Assembly: GCF_035961655.1 (NCBI RefSeq)
Contig: NZ_CP108393.1
Location: 6,061,001 to 6,125,000 of the forward strand
Direction of reading: 5' to 3'
Length of the DNA: 64,000 bases
Source: Streptomyces sp. NBC_01317
Lineage (GTDB): Bacteria; Actinomycetota; Actinomycetes; Streptomycetales; Streptomycetaceae
Made by a program: the position numbers and the translations under genes. The notes beneath the pieces are model-generated. The model saw only the letters and a list, made by a program, of their open reading frames with translations, did not search any database and had not been told where the DNA came from. Shown one piece after another: positions 36,261-45,157 of this stretch. The stretch's first letter is position 1, and every line of letters begins with the position of its first letter.

Positions 36261-37888
36261 GTAACAGCACGGACGAGACGACGAACCGCAAGGCGCCCGC
36301 CGGAGAACGGGTCGCCGACTGGGCGGACGGCCGGCTGGGCATCTACGGCCTGGCCAAGGCCAACATGCGGAAGATCTTCCCGGACCACTGGTCCTTCATG
36401 CTGGGCGAGGTCAGCCTCTACAGCTTCATCATCATCATCCTCACGGGTGTCTATCTGACGCTGTTCTTCCACCCGTCGATGAACGAGGTCGTCTACCACG
36501 GCAGTTACGTCCCGCTCCAGGGCGTACGGATGTCGGAGGCGTTCTCCTCGACGCTGGACATCAGCTTCGACGTCCGCGGTGGTCTGCTGATCCGCCAGAT
36601 CCACCACTGGGCCGCGCTGATCTTCCTCGCGGCGATGCTCGTGCACATGATGCGCGTGTTCTTCACGGGCGCGTTCCGCAAGCCCCGTGAGGTCAACTGG
36701 CTGTTCGGCTTCCTGCTGTTCGTCCTCGGCATGTTCACCGGGTTCACCGGTTACTCGCTCCCCGACGACCTGCTGTCCGGCACCGGTGTCCGCTTCGTGC
36801 AGGGCGCGATCCTGTCCGTGCCGATCGTCGGTACGTACATCTCGATGTTCCTGTTCGGCGGGGAGTTCCCCGGCGGCGACTTCGTGAGCCGGTTCTACTC
36901 GGTCCACATCCTGCTGCTGCCCGGACTGATGCTGGGCCTGGTGGCGGGGCACCTGATCCTGGTGTTCGTGCACAAGCACACGCAGTTCGCGGGCCCCGGG
37001 CGTACGGAGAAGAACGTCGTCGGCATGCCCCTGCTGCCGATCTACATGGCGAAGGCCGGCGGGTTCTTCTTCCTGGTCTTCGGTGTGATCTCGATCGTCT
37101 CGGCGATCGCCACGATCAACCCGATCTGGGCCATCGGCCCCTACCGGCCCGACCAGGTCTCCACCGGCGCGCAGCCCGACTGGTACATGGGCTTCTCCGA
37201 GGGGCTCATCCGGTTCATGCCCGGCTGGGAGATCAACTTCTGGGGCCACACGCTGGTCCTGGGTGTGTTCATCCCGCTGATCATCTTCCCGCTGGTGCTC
37301 GTCGCGATCGCGGTCTACCCGTTCATCGAGGCGTGGGTCACCAAGGACGACCGCGAGCACCACATCGCGGACCGGCCGCGCAACGCGCCGACCCGTACGG
37401 CCTTCGGTGTCGCCTGGCTGTCGTGGTACTTCGTGCTCCTGGTCGGCGGTGGGAACGACATCTGGGCCACCCACTTCCACCTGTCGATCAACACCATCAC
37501 CTGGTTCGTCCGGGTCGGGTTCTTCGTCGTCCCGGTCCTCACCTTCATCGTCACCAAGCGGTTCTGCCTCGGCCTCCAGCGCCGGGACGCCGAGAAGGTG
37601 CTGCACGGACGCGAGTCCGGGCTCATCAAGCGGCTGCCGCACGGCGAGTTCGTCGAGGTCCACACGCCGCTGGAGCAGGGCGACCTCTACAAGCTCACCG
37701 CGCACGACCAGCAGAAGCCGGCCGAACTCGGCCCGGCGGTCGACGAGAACGGTGTCGAGCGGAAGGTCTCGCCGGTCGAGAAGGCACGGGTGAAGCTCAG
37801 CAAGGGCTTCTACGGGGAGAACACCCAGATCCCCAAGCCCACCGCCGAGGAGTACAGGGAGATCACGAGCGGCCACGGCCACCACTGA
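36257..37888 (+). CDS. qcrB: Cytochrome b subunit of the bcc complex
   Basis: A 543-residue menaquinol-oxidising subunit. The helices carry paired heme-b histidines, for example HHWAALIFLAAMLVH, and HILLLPGLMLGLVAGHLILVFVHKH. The quinone-site loop reads PDWYMGF in place of the canonical PEWY, a known actinobacterial variant. The C-terminal 130 residues form a long soluble extension typical of actinobacterial QcrB. The ATG at 36257 overlaps the qcrA stop. In mycobacteria this subunit is the target of Q203. The operon ends at the hairpin at 37916. Confidence 0.97.
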   Translation: MSNSTDETTNRKAPAGERVADWADGRLGIYGLAKANMRKIFPDHWSFMLGEVSLYSFIIIILTGVYLTLFFHPSMNEVVYHGSYVPLQGVRMSEAFSSTLDISFDVRGGLLIRQIHHWAALIFLAAMLVHMMRVFFTGAFRKPREVNWLFGFLLFVLGMFTGFTGYSLPDDLLSGTGVRFVQGAILSVPIVGTYISMFLFGGEFPGGDFVSRFYSVHILLLPGLMLGLVAGHLILVFVHKHTQFAGPGRTEKNVVGMPLLPIYMAKAGGFFFLVFGVISIVSAIATINPIWAIGPYRPDQVSTGAQPDWYMGFSEGLIRFMPGWEINFWGHTLVLGVFIPLIIFPLVLVAIAVYPFIEAWVTKDDREHHIADRPRNAPTRTAFGVAWLSWYFVLLVGGGNDIWATHFHLSINTITWFVRVGFFVVPVLTFIVTKRFCLGLQRRDAEKVLHGRESGLIKRLPHGEFVEVHTPLEQGDLYKLTAHDQQKPAELGPAVDENGVERKVSPVEKARVKLSKGFYGENTQIPKPTAEEYREITSGHGHH

Positions 37889-37915
37889 TCCCACCGGCCC
37901 CAGGGTCGCCACCAC

Positions 37916-37964
37916 CGAGGGCCCCGGCCCGGTCTCCTTCTCGGAGACCGGGCCGGGGCCCTCG
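37916..37964 (+). terminator. Terminator of the ctaE-qcrCAB operon
   Basis: Perfect 22-bp arms (37916-37937 and 37943-37964) enclose a 5-nt loop. The remaining 150 bp to trpD show no further feature. Confidence 0.92.
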
Positions 37965-38118
37965 GCGTCGGTCCGGAGGCCGCTGCGGTTGTGTCGCCCT
38001 CGACACCGGCCGGTCCGCAGTACGGGCACGCGGCCCGCCGGGGCGGTGTCCGCCGATAGGCTGGGCGGCGGGTCCGGCGGCAGGCCGGGGCCCGTTCTGC
38101 TGACACCCAGGAGCGAGC

Positions 38119-39183
38119 ATGAGCGCTGTTACCCCCGTCGGAGGCGACACCGTGGCGGCCCGGACCTGGCCGGGCGTCCTCAACCCCCTGCTGCGCGGCG
38201 AGAACCTGTCCACGGACGACACCGCCTGGGCGATGAACCAGATCATGGACGGCGAGGCCACCGACGCGCAGATCGCGGGCTTCGCCGTGGCGCTGCGGGC
38301 GAAGGGCGAGACCGTCGAGGAGGTCTCCGGCCTCGTCCGCGCGATGTACGCCCACGCCAACACCATCGAGGTGCCCGGCCGTACGGTCGACATCGTGGGG
38401 ACCGGCGGCGACCTCGCGAAGACGGTCAACATCTCCACGATGGCGGCGATCGTGGTCGCGGGCACCGGCGCGAAGGTCGTCAAGCACGGCAACCGCGCCG
38501 CGTCGTCCGCGAGCGGCGCCTCCGACGTCCTGGAGAAGCTCGGCGTCAACCTGGAACTGACCCCGCAGCGGGTCGCGGAGGTCGCGGAGGAGGCGGGGAT
38601 CACCTTCTGCTTCGCGGTGAAGTTCCACCCCGCGCTGCGGTACGCGGCCAAGGCGCGCCGGGAGTTGGGCGCGCAGACCACGTTCAACATCCTCGGGCCG
38701 CTGACCAACCCGGCCCGGGTACGGTCCCAGGCCGTGGGTGTGGCGGACCTGCGGATGGCGCCCATCGTCGCGGGGGTGCTGGCCGAGCGCGGCAGTTCGG
38801 CGCTGGTCTTCCGGGGCGACGACGGGCTGGACGAGCTGACGACGACCGCGACCTCGCGGGTGTGGGTCGTGCGGGACGGGAAGGTCGGCGAGGTGCCGTT
38901 CGACCCGCGTGAGGTGGGTCTGCCGCTGGTGCCGGTCGAGGCGCTGCGGGGCGCGGACGCGTCGTACAACGCGGACGTGGCCCGGCGGTTGCTGGCGGGT
39001 GAGACCGGCCCCGTACGGGACGCGGTGCTCCTGAACGCGGCGGCGGCGCTGGTGGCGCTGGACCCGACGGACGACGCGCTGGAACTCCAGCTGGCGGCGG
39101 GCATCGCGCGCGCGGCGGAGTCGGTGGACTCGGGCGCGGCGGGGCGGGCCCTCGCGCGCTGGGTCGAGGCGTCGCACCGGTAG
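38119..39183 (+). CDS. trpD: Anthranilate phosphoribosyltransferase
   Basis: TrpD couples anthranilate to PRPP in tryptophan synthesis. The 354-residue protein has the PRPP-binding glycine motif [20 protein letters not shown], the [18 protein letters not shown] segment that contacts substrate, and the metal-binding [10 protein letters not shown] motif. The ATG at 38119 has AGGAG shortly upstream. It is not in a trp operon here; its neighbour is the qcr operon, the same order as in mycobacteria. The anthranilate-synthase family gene at 62460 lies 23 kb away. Confidence 0.96.
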   Translation: MSAVTPVGGDTVAARTWPGVLNPLLRGENLSTDDTAWAMNQIMDGEATDAQIAGFAVALRAKGETVEEVSGLVRAMYAHANTIEVPGRTVDIVGTGGDLAKTVNISTMAAIVVAGTGAKVVKHGNRAASSASGASDVLEKLGVNLELTPQRVAEVAEEAGITFCFAVKFHPALRYAAKARRELGAQTTFNILGPLTNPARVRSQAVGVADLRMAPIVAGVLAERGSSALVFRGDDGLDELTTTATSRVWVVRDGKVGEVPFDPREVGLPLVPVEALRGADASYNADVARRLLAGETGPVRDAVLLNAAAALVALDPTDDALELQLAAGIARAAESVDSGAAGRALARWVEASHR

Positions 39184-39310
39184 CGGGAGCGGGCGGGCGG
39201 GGCACGGCCACCGGCCGCGCCCCGCCTCTTCCGTTCCCCCCCCACCTGCTCTGTTCCACATCCCGGACGCGGACTTGAGGCCGCTGCCCGTCTGTGTCAA
39301 GCTCGTGCAC

Positions 39311-39400
39311 AAGGTCATGAGTGACAGCGATTTAGGCCCCGGCTCGCTGTCCGGCAACCCTCCGTCCGTGGCGGGGTGCCCCGGGTGAAGACCAGGCCGT
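39311..39400 (+). ncRNA. SAM-IV-type S-adenosylmethionine riboswitch
   Basis: The leader contains the hallmark SAM-I/SAM-IV core in order: GGTCATGAGTGACAGCG, GGCCCCGG, GCTGTCCGGCAACCC, GGTGCCCCGGGTGAAGACC. GGTC (39313-39316) closes with GACC (39390-39393). The compact core and the actinobacterial setting fit SAM-IV. A GGACCCC/GGGGTCC hairpin (39426-39449) lies between it and the ribosome site and may be the switching element. It would shut off the downstream aminotransferase when SAM is plentiful. Confidence 0.85.
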
Positions 39401-39471
39401 AGGCAGCGAGGTCTACGGCAAGCGCGGACCCCTGGCTTTCTTGGGGTCCAGGTCCTCGAGGGAGCAGTCTC

Positions 39472-40893
39472 GTGACGTCCGCATACCCGAACGCCGCCGC
39501 CAGGTCGTCGGCCACCTCCGGCGCCAGCACCACCACCACCGAGGACCCCGCCTGTGCGGCGCCGCTGCCCGTGCTCGGGCGTGACGTGACGGTCCCGCTC
39601 GTCACCGGGGGCGAGGTCACCTACGCGGCTCTCGACTACGCCGCGAGCGCCCCCGCGCTCCAGCGGGTCTGGGACGACGTCGCCGCCTACGCGCCGTACT
39701 ACGGCAGCGTGCACCGGGGCGCCGGCTACCTCTCCCAGCTGTCGACGGACCTGTTCGAGAACAGCCGCCGCACCGTCGCGGAGTTCCTCGGCTGCCGCCC
39801 CGGCGACCAGGTCGTCTTCACCCGTTCGACGACCGACTCGCTCAACCTGCTGGCCGCCGTGGTCCCCGCCGGCACCCAGGTCTTCGTGTTCGAGACGGAG
39901 CACCACGCCTCGCTCCTGCCCTGGCGCGACGCCCGGGTGACGTACCTGAACGCGCCCCGTACCCCCGACGAGGCCGTCGCCACGCTCGACCGCGCGCTCG
40001 CCGGGCGGGAGGAGGGCCCCGCCCTGGTCTGTGTCACCGGCGCGTCCAACGTGACCGGGGAGATCTGGCCCGTACGGGAGCTGGCCGCCGCCGCCCACCG
40101 GCACGGCGCCCGGATCGTCCTCGACGCGGCGCAGCTCGCCCCGCACCACCCCGTCGACATCGCCGGACTGGACGTCGACTGGGTCGCCTTCTCCGGGCAC
40201 AAGCTCTACGCGCCCTTCGGCTCCGGTGTCCTCGCGGGCCGCGCCGACTGGCTGCGGGAGGCGGAGCCGTACCTCGCGGGCGGCGGCGCCAGCCGCAAGG
40301 TCGCCCGGCGCGCGGACGGCGGGGTGGACGTCGACTGGCACACCACGGCCGCCCGGCACGAGGCCGGCTCGCCCAACGTCATCGGCGTGTACGCCATCGC
40401 CTCGGCGTGCAAGGCGCTCGAAGAGGCCGGGTTCGACACGCTCGTCGCCCGGGAGCAGCGGCTCGTCCGCCGGGTGCGGGACGGACTGGCCGCGGTGCCC
40501 GAGGTCCGGGTGCTGTCGCTGTTCGGGGACGACGCCCCGCGTGTCGGCGTGCTCTCGTTCGTGGTGGAGGGCTGGAACAGCTCACACTTCGCCGCGGCGC
40601 TTTCCGCCGAGTACGGCATCGGGGTGCGGGACGGCCTGTTCTGCGCCCACCCGCTGGTACGGACGCTGCTGGGCAGCGACCCGCAGGACCCGGGGGAGTG
40701 CGGTGCCCCGGAGGCGGAGCCGGGCGAGCGCTCGCTCAACGCCATCCGGGTGAGCTTCGGCGCGGGAACGCCCGACGAGCACGTGGACCGGTTCGTCGGC
40801 GCGGTGAAGGAACTGGTGCGCGAGGGCGCCCGCTGGAGCTACCGCACCGAGGAAGGCCGCTGCGTCCCGGACCGGGACGGCGAGACCGTCTGA
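39472..40893 (+). CDS. Class V aminotransferase / cysteine-desulfurase-like PLP enzyme
   Basis: A 473-residue PLP enzyme of the NifS/SufS fold. The PLP lysine is Lys244 in FSGHKLYAPFG, with ETEHHASLLPW and VLDAAQLAPH forming the cofactor site. I do not see the flexible loop with a catalytic Cys that true cysteine desulfurases carry; CAHPLVRTLLG contains a Cys but in another setting. The GTG at 39472 follows a GAGGGAG ribosome site. The SAM-IV riboswitch upstream ties it to sulfur amino acid or methyl-group metabolism. A sulfur-transfer or lyase activity on cysteine, homocysteine or a related compound is a fair guess; the exact reaction is not known to me. Confidence 0.88.
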   Translation: MTSAYPNAAARSSATSGASTTTTEDPACAAPLPVLGRDVTVPLVTGGEVTYAALDYAASAPALQRVWDDVAAYAPYYGSVHRGAGYLSQLSTDLFENSRRTVAEFLGCRPGDQVVFTRSTTDSLNLLAAVVPAGTQVFVFETEHHASLLPWRDARVTYLNAPRTPDEAVATLDRALAGREEGPALVCVTGASNVTGEIWPVRELAAAAHRHGARIVLDAAQLAPHHPVDIAGLDVDWVAFSGHKLYAPFGSGVLAGRADWLREAEPYLAGGGASRKVARRADGGVDVDWHTTAARHEAGSPNVIGVYAIASACKALEEAGFDTLVAREQRLVRRVRDGLAAVPEVRVLSLFGDDAPRVGVLSFVVEGWNSSHFAAALSAEYGIGVRDGLFCAHPLVRTLLGSDPQDPGECGAPEAEPGERSLNAIRVSFGAGTPDEHVDRFVGAVKELVREGARWSYRTEEGRCVPDRDGETV

Positions 40894-40935
40894 CGTACGC
40901 CCGTCCGGATACGCCCCGGCACCTCAGGAGGCGGT

Positions 40936-41217
40936 CTACGCGTCGAGTCCGATCGCGAAGGCCGCCTCCAGGTCGTGCTGGGAGTACGTACGGAACGCGA
41001 CGTGCGTGTCCGTCGCCTCGACGCCTTCGATCTTGCTGATCGACCCGGGGATGATGTCCGCCAGGTCGTCGTGCCTGGCCACGCGCACCATGGCGATCAG
41101 GTCGTACGTGCCGGTGACCGAGAAGACCTCGCTGACGCTGTCCAGCGCGGCGATCGACTCGGCGATCTCGGGGATCCGGCCGACGCTGGTCTTGATGAGC
41201 ACGATCGCGGTGATCAC
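40936..41217 (-). CDS. Stand-alone RAM (Lrp/AsnC C-terminal) domain protein
   Basis: A 93-residue protein equal to the ligand-binding half of Lrp/AsnC regulators, without the DNA-binding helix-turn-helix. It opens with ITAIVLIKTSVGRIPEIAESIA and keeps the SVTGTYDLIAMVRV strand-loop that binds amino acids between subunits. It may assemble with full-length Lrp proteins or sense an amino acid by itself. The GTG at 41217 overlaps the stop of the upstream rhomboid gene by GTGA. It is convergent with the aminotransferase, 42 bp away. Confidence 0.9.
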   Translation of the reverse strand: MITAIVLIKTSVGRIPEIAESIAALDSVSEVFSVTGTYDLIAMVRVARHDDLADIIPGSISKIEGVEATDTHVAFRTYSQHDLEAAFAIGLDA

Positions 41218-41927
41218 GGTTGACGTTCTCCCTCGGTGGTCACGGCTTTGGCTTCCACCCTATCGCTCCGCCGGTAACGCCCCCAGGCGTAGCAGAAGCC
41301 CACGGCGAAGCCCACCAGATGGGCGAGGTAGGCGACCCCGGGCCCCGATCCGGCGTTCCGGGCCGCCACCCACTGGAGGACGAACCAGAAGATCAGCACG
41401 ATCCAGGCGGGGAAGCGCAGCGGCAGGAAGAGGAGGAACGGGAAGAGGCTGGTGACCCGCGCCCGGGGGAAGAGCCGCAGGAACGCGCCCAGCACCGCCG
41501 AGATCGCGCCCGACGCCCCCACCAGGGTCTGCTCCGAGCCCGCGTTGGCCATCGCGTACACGAACAGGGCGGCGTAGCCGGCCGCCAGGTAGAACAGGGC
41601 GAAGTGCAGTCGCCCCATCCGCTCCTCCGTCATCGCCCCGAAGACGTAGAGGAAGAGCATGTTCCCCAGCAGGTGCAGCCAGCTGCCGTGGACGAAGAGC
41701 GCGGTGAGAGGGGTCAGCAGGGCGCGCGGGGTGGGGTCGTGCGTCAGCTGGTCGGGGATGACGCCCCAGCGTTCGAAGTACGCGCTCTGCGCCCCGAGGA
41801 GCGCCTCGCCCCTCCCGTACGCCATGGTGAAGCCCGACAGGGGGCTGACCAGGAACGTCAGCACGCAGAGCGCGATCAGTCCGTACGTCACCACGGGGCC
41901 GTCGTTCGCCGTGCGCCAATTGATCAC
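41214..41927 (-). CDS. Rhomboid-family intramembrane serine protease
   Basis: A 237-residue, six-helix membrane protease that cleaves within transmembrane segments. The catalytic dyad is Ser139 in VGASGAISAVLG and His203 in YLAHLVGFAVGF, and the conserved FVHGSWLHLLGNMLFLYVFG segment includes the oxyanion-region residues. The GTG at 41927 is the start. It is translationally coupled to the RAM-domain gene and divergent from a zinc-ribbon gene. The substrate is unknown. Confidence 0.93.
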   Translation of the reverse strand: MINWRTANDGPVVTYGLIALCVLTFLVSPLSGFTMAYGRGEALLGAQSAYFERWGVIPDQLTHDPTPRALLTPLTALFVHGSWLHLLGNMLFLYVFGAMTEERMGRLHFALFYLAAGYAALFVYAMANAGSEQTLVGASGAISAVLGAFLRLFPRARVTSLFPFLLFLPLRFPAWIVLIFWFVLQWVAARNAGSGPGVAYLAHLVGFAVGFCYAWGRYRRSDRVEAKAVTTEGERQP

Positions 41928-42072
41928 GGACAGAGCATGGCGTACCGGGAGTCATCGGGCGGGAATGCCTCGCCGGACAATGGGGTACCCGCGAGGCCGT
42001 AGGGTTACGGGCGGACATCCACACGTTCGACGGCGCACCGCCGGCCCCACCCCGACACTCAAGGACGGCACG

Positions 42073-42315
42073 ATGACGACGGTTCCCCGGCCGACGGCCG
42101 CCACCCGGTGGCGCTGCACGCTCTGCGGCAATCTCACGCGCTTCGACGTGACCCGGTCGTCGAGGGTCGTCGAGTACGTCCATCTGGACCTGGCGGGGGA
42201 GCCGAAGGTGGAGGAGCGTGAGGTGGTCAGTGAGACCATCGAGTCCGTGCGCTGCCGTTGGTGCAACGCGGTGGACCAGATCGAGCTGGTCGACAGGCCG
42301 GGCGCCGGTTCCTGA
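42073..42315 (+). CDS. Small zinc-ribbon protein
   Basis: An 80-residue conserved streptomycete protein. CTLCG (residues 15-19) and CRWC (61-64) form a likely four-cysteine zinc ribbon, spaced by a beta-rich stretch with the acidic run EPKVEEREVV. The ATG at 42073 has GGACGG a few bases upstream. No function is known to me. It precedes the NYN-domain gene by 33 nt in the same direction, so they are probably co-transcribed, which would fit an RNA-related role. Confidence 0.82.
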   Translation: MTTVPRPTAATRWRCTLCGNLTRFDVTRSSRVVEYVHLDLAGEPKVEEREVVSETIESVRCRWCNAVDQIELVDRPGAGS

Positions 42316-42348
42316 GGGAACCGCCCGAGGGTAGTGGGGTGACGGAGC

Positions 42349-43713
42349 GTGGAGCAGCCGGACAGCGGTGCCGAGCCGGCCGGTGCGGCCGGCGGTGACG
42401 CCGCCGAGGCGCTCGACCGTCCGCTCCCGGACGGGGTGAGACGCCGGGTCGTCGCGCTGGTCTCCGACGCCTTCGGCGGGCTGACCGTCACCGAACTCCC
42501 GGCGCAGCTGCGCCAGTACGCCCGCTTCACCCCGAACAGGCGTGCCAAGTTCGCGGGCAACGCGATGGCCGCCGCACTGGAGAGCGACCCCCTCTTCCGC
42601 CAGCGGATCGGGGAGCGGATCACCCAGTCGCAGCCCGAGCTGTCCGCCGCCCTGGAGTCCGGATCGCCGCCCGCCGCGGCCGATCCCGTCGATGTGGCCG
42701 CCGCCGCGTACGTGCTGCGGCCCCCCGGATGGGTGAAGTTGGTGGCGGCCGCCGGCGAGGAGGCCCAGCGGGCCGACGCCGAGCGCGCGGGCGAGGAGGC
42801 CCGGCGCGAACTGGAGCGGCTGCGCGAGGAGCTGGCCGTCGCCAGGGCGCTGACGAAGACCGAGAACGAGCGGTTGCGTACGGAGCTGGAGGCGGCCCGC
42901 AAGGAGGCCGAGTCGCTCCACCGCAAGCTGCGCAGCGCCCAGAGCGACGTCAAGCGGGGCGAGGCCGCCCTGCGCCGTACGACCGCCGAGTCCGAGGCGC
43001 TCAAGGCCGAGGCCGCCGCGCAGGTGTCGGCCGCCGAGAGCGAGACGCGGCGGATCAGGGCGCGGCTGACCGAGGCCGAGTCCACGGTCGAGGCGAGCCG
43101 CAGGGCCGCGCGCGAGGGCCGGTCGATAGAGGACATGCGGCTGCGGCTGCTGCTGGACACGGTCCTGGAGTCGGCGCAGGGGCTGCGCCGCGAGCTGGCC
43201 CTGCCGCCGGCCAACACCCGGCCCGCCGACACGGTCGACGCCGTCGAGCCGGGCCGGATGTCGCCGAAGGACGTGGCGGCGCGGGCGCTGTCCGACCTGG
43301 ACCCGGCGCTGCTCGACCAGTTGCTGGCGCTGCCCCAGTCGCATCTGATCGTGGACGGCTACAACGTCACCAAGACCGGCTATCCGACGATGCCGCTGGA
43401 GAAGCAGCGGCTGCGGCTGCTGGGCGGGCTCGCCATGCTGGCGGCCCAGTCGGGCGCCGAGATGACGTGTGTCTTCGACGGCGCCGAGCTGGCGGCCCCG
43501 GTGCTGCTCGCCCCGCCGCGCGGGGTACGGGTGCTGTTCTCGAAGCCCGGGATCACGGCGGACGAACTGATCCGCCAGCTCGTCCGCGCGGAGCCGCCCG
43601 GGCGGCCCGTCGTGGTGGTCTCCACCGACCGTGAGGTCGCGGACGGAGTGGCGAAGGCCGGCGCCCGGCCCGTCGCGTCCGCCTTGTTGCTGAAGCGGCT
43701 TTCGCGTAGCTAG
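42349..43713 (+). CDS. YacP-like NYN-domain protein (putative RNase) with coiled coil
   Basis: A 454-residue protein. Residues 1-125 are an Ala-rich helical domain, 130-260 are a strong coiled coil (EEARRELERLREELAVARAL and similar), and about 330-454 are a PIN-like NYN domain. The NYN domain has LIVDGYNVTKTGYP, the acidic CVFDGAEL, and ADELIRQLV...VVVVSTDREVADGVA. The acidic residues are those of metal-dependent RNases such as B. subtilis Rae1/YacP. The GTG at 42349 is the start; GGAG is very close before it. It follows the zinc-ribbon gene. Coiled-coil plus NYN suggests an oligomeric RNA-processing enzyme. Confidence 0.88.
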   Translation: MEQPDSGAEPAGAAGGDAAEALDRPLPDGVRRRVVALVSDAFGGLTVTELPAQLRQYARFTPNRRAKFAGNAMAAALESDPLFRQRIGERITQSQPELSAALESGSPPAAADPVDVAAAAYVLRPPGWVKLVAAAGEEAQRADAERAGEEARRELERLREELAVARALTKTENERLRTELEAARKEAESLHRKLRSAQSDVKRGEAALRRTTAESEALKAEAAAQVSAAESETRRIRARLTEAESTVEASRRAAREGRSIEDMRLRLLLDTVLESAQGLRRELALPPANTRPADTVDAVEPGRMSPKDVAARALSDLDPALLDQLLALPQSHLIVDGYNVTKTGYPTMPLEKQRLRLLGGLAMLAAQSGAEMTCVFDGAELAAPVLLAPPRGVRVLFSKPGITADELIRQLVRAEPPGRPVVVVSTDREVADGVAKAGARPVASALLLKRLSRS

Positions 43714-44030
43714 TCAACTCGTGCGGCCAATGACCGAATTAGCGTCTCTTGTGGCCACCGCAGCGTCAAATGCCCATTACTGCCTGTGTGGTGTCGGTAA
43801 ATTATGCCCCTCGCGGCCGAGATTTTTCCCGTGAGGATTTGAACTGATCACAAGAAGGTCACTAGGGTCAGGCCTCGAACCTTCGCGCGGTCGATCACCC
43901 ATTCGGGGTGGCAGCGAAGGAACCGCCGAGTCCACGCCGTTCAGCCCGGTTCCCGGGGGAGCTGAAGGCGCGGAGCCGGGACATTCGTCCCCTGCCCGGT
44001 AGGCGGCTGAGGAAGAAGGAGCTCGCCTTC
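43714..44030 (+). other. 317-bp leader region upstream of the first NlpC/P60 gene
   Basis: No coding potential. The first 160 bp are AT-richer and unstructured; a promoter probably lies there. From 43880 the DNA encodes a run of stable stems, described in the next entry, up to the AAGGAG ribosome site at 44015-44020. Confidence 0.75.
43880..44020 (+). ncRNA. Structured leader RNA (ydaO/c-di-AMP-like or NLPC-P60 motif)
   Basis: Successive stems are visible: CCTTCGC/GCGAAGG (43880-43886/43914-43920) with inner CACCC/GGGTG; a long-range CCGCC/GGCGG pair (43923-43927/44002-44006); a hairpin TTCAGC/GCTGAA (43940-43945/43961-43966); and GGGAC/GTCCC (43978-43982/43987-43991). The words CCGCCGAGTCC, GCGGAGCCGGG and CCCGGTAGGCGG resemble ydaO riboswitches, but the GGGGTGAA part is missing. 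It may therefore be the streptomycete NLPC-P60 RNA motif. It precedes a wall hydrolase, the usual client of both. Confidence 0.6.
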
Positions 44031-45059
44031 GTGGCGTCCCACCGTCGTCCCAAGCAGCCCAACCGCGCCCGGGTGACCGTTCTCACCGTGACCGCGGCCG
44101 CTGCCGTGGCGCTGACCTCCCAGGCCGCCAACGCGGCCCCCAAGCCCTCCAAGGCCGAGGTCAAGGAGCAGGTCGACAAGCTCTACCACGAGGCCGAGGT
44201 GGCCAACGAGAAGCTGCACGCCGCCGAAGACGCGCAGGACAAGCTGGAGAAGCAGGTCGGCACCCTCCAGGACAAGGTCGCCAACGGCCAGGACGACCTC
44301 AACGACCTCCGGGACGAGCTCGGTTCGATCGCCAGCGCCCAGTACCGCACCGGTGGCATCGACCCGTCCATCCAGCTCTTCCTCTCCTCGGACCCCGACA
44401 CCTACCTGGAGAAGGCCTCCACGCTGGACCAGGTCAGTGCCAAGCAGGCCGAGACGCTCCAGCAGATCCAGGCGAAGCAGCGGTCCCTCGCCCAGCAGCG
44501 CACCGAGGCGCAGGACAAGGTCAAGGACCTCGCCGACGCCCGCAAGCAGCTCGCGGACAACAAGAAGGAAGTCCAGAAGAAGCTCGCCGCCGCGCAGCAG
44601 GTGCTCAACACCCTGACCGCGAAGGAGCGCGCCGCCCTCGTGGCCGCCGACGCGGAGCGCGCCAGCCGCGGCAACGACCGCGTGGACCTCGGCGACACCC
44701 CGGCGCCCGCCTCGGGCCGCGCCGCCGCCGCCCTGGCCGCCGCCAAGACCCAGCTCGGCAAGCCCTACATATCCGGCGCCGAGGGCCCCAACGCCTACGA
44801 CTGCTCGGGACTGGTCCAGTGGTCGTACGCCCAGGCCGGCGTCCAGCTCACCCGTACCACCTACACCCAGGCCAACGAGGGCACCCGCATCGCCCGCAGC
44901 GAACTGGCCCCCGGCGACCTGGTGTTCTTCAGCGGTCTGAGCCACGTGGCCCTGTACGTCGGCAACGGCCAGGTCATCCACGCCCCCAAGCCCGGCGCCG
45001 TGGTGCGGTACGAGGCCATGGAGTGGGCCGGCAGCTACCAGTTCGGCGTCCGCATCTGA
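44031..45059 (+). CDS. Secreted NlpC/P60 peptidoglycan endopeptidase (first copy)
   Basis: A 342-residue wall hydrolase that cleaves peptide cross-links (RipA/RPF-associated type). A signal peptide (1-36, ending QAANA) is followed by a long coiled coil (about 38-210) and the C-terminal NlpC/P60 domain with catalytic Cys258 (YDCSGLVQWSY), His305 (LSHVALYVG) and His317 (VIHAPKPG). The GTG at 44031 has AAGGAG 10 nt upstream; longer frames would translate the leader RNA. The next gene is a paralogue with the same order of domains. Control by the structured leader is likely. Confidence 0.93.
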   Translation: MASHRRPKQPNRARVTVLTVTAAAAVALTSQAANAAPKPSKAEVKEQVDKLYHEAEVANEKLHAAEDAQDKLEKQVGTLQDKVANGQDDLNDLRDELGSIASAQYRTGGIDPSIQLFLSSDPDTYLEKASTLDQVSAKQAETLQQIQAKQRSLAQQRTEAQDKVKDLADARKQLADNKKEVQKKLAAAQQVLNTLTAKERAALVAADAERASRGNDRVDLGDTPAPASGRAAAALAAAKTQLGKPYISGAEGPNAYDCSGLVQWSYAQAGVQLTRTTYTQANEGTRIARSELAPGDLVFFSGLSHVALYVGNGQVIHAPKPGAVVRYEAMEWAGSYQFGVRI

Positions 45060-45157
45060 GCGGCACCCCTCCAGATCCGAGCAACACCCCTCCAGCACGG
45101 CACGACACGACGGGGACCGCCCATTCGGGCGAACTTCCCCGCTCCCGTGTCGGCACC

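Noticed and set aside
41260..43344. 694-aa minus-strand frame over the rhomboid, zinc-ribbon and NYN genes
   Set aside because: It crosses three genes with clear families and has no recognisable domain of its own.
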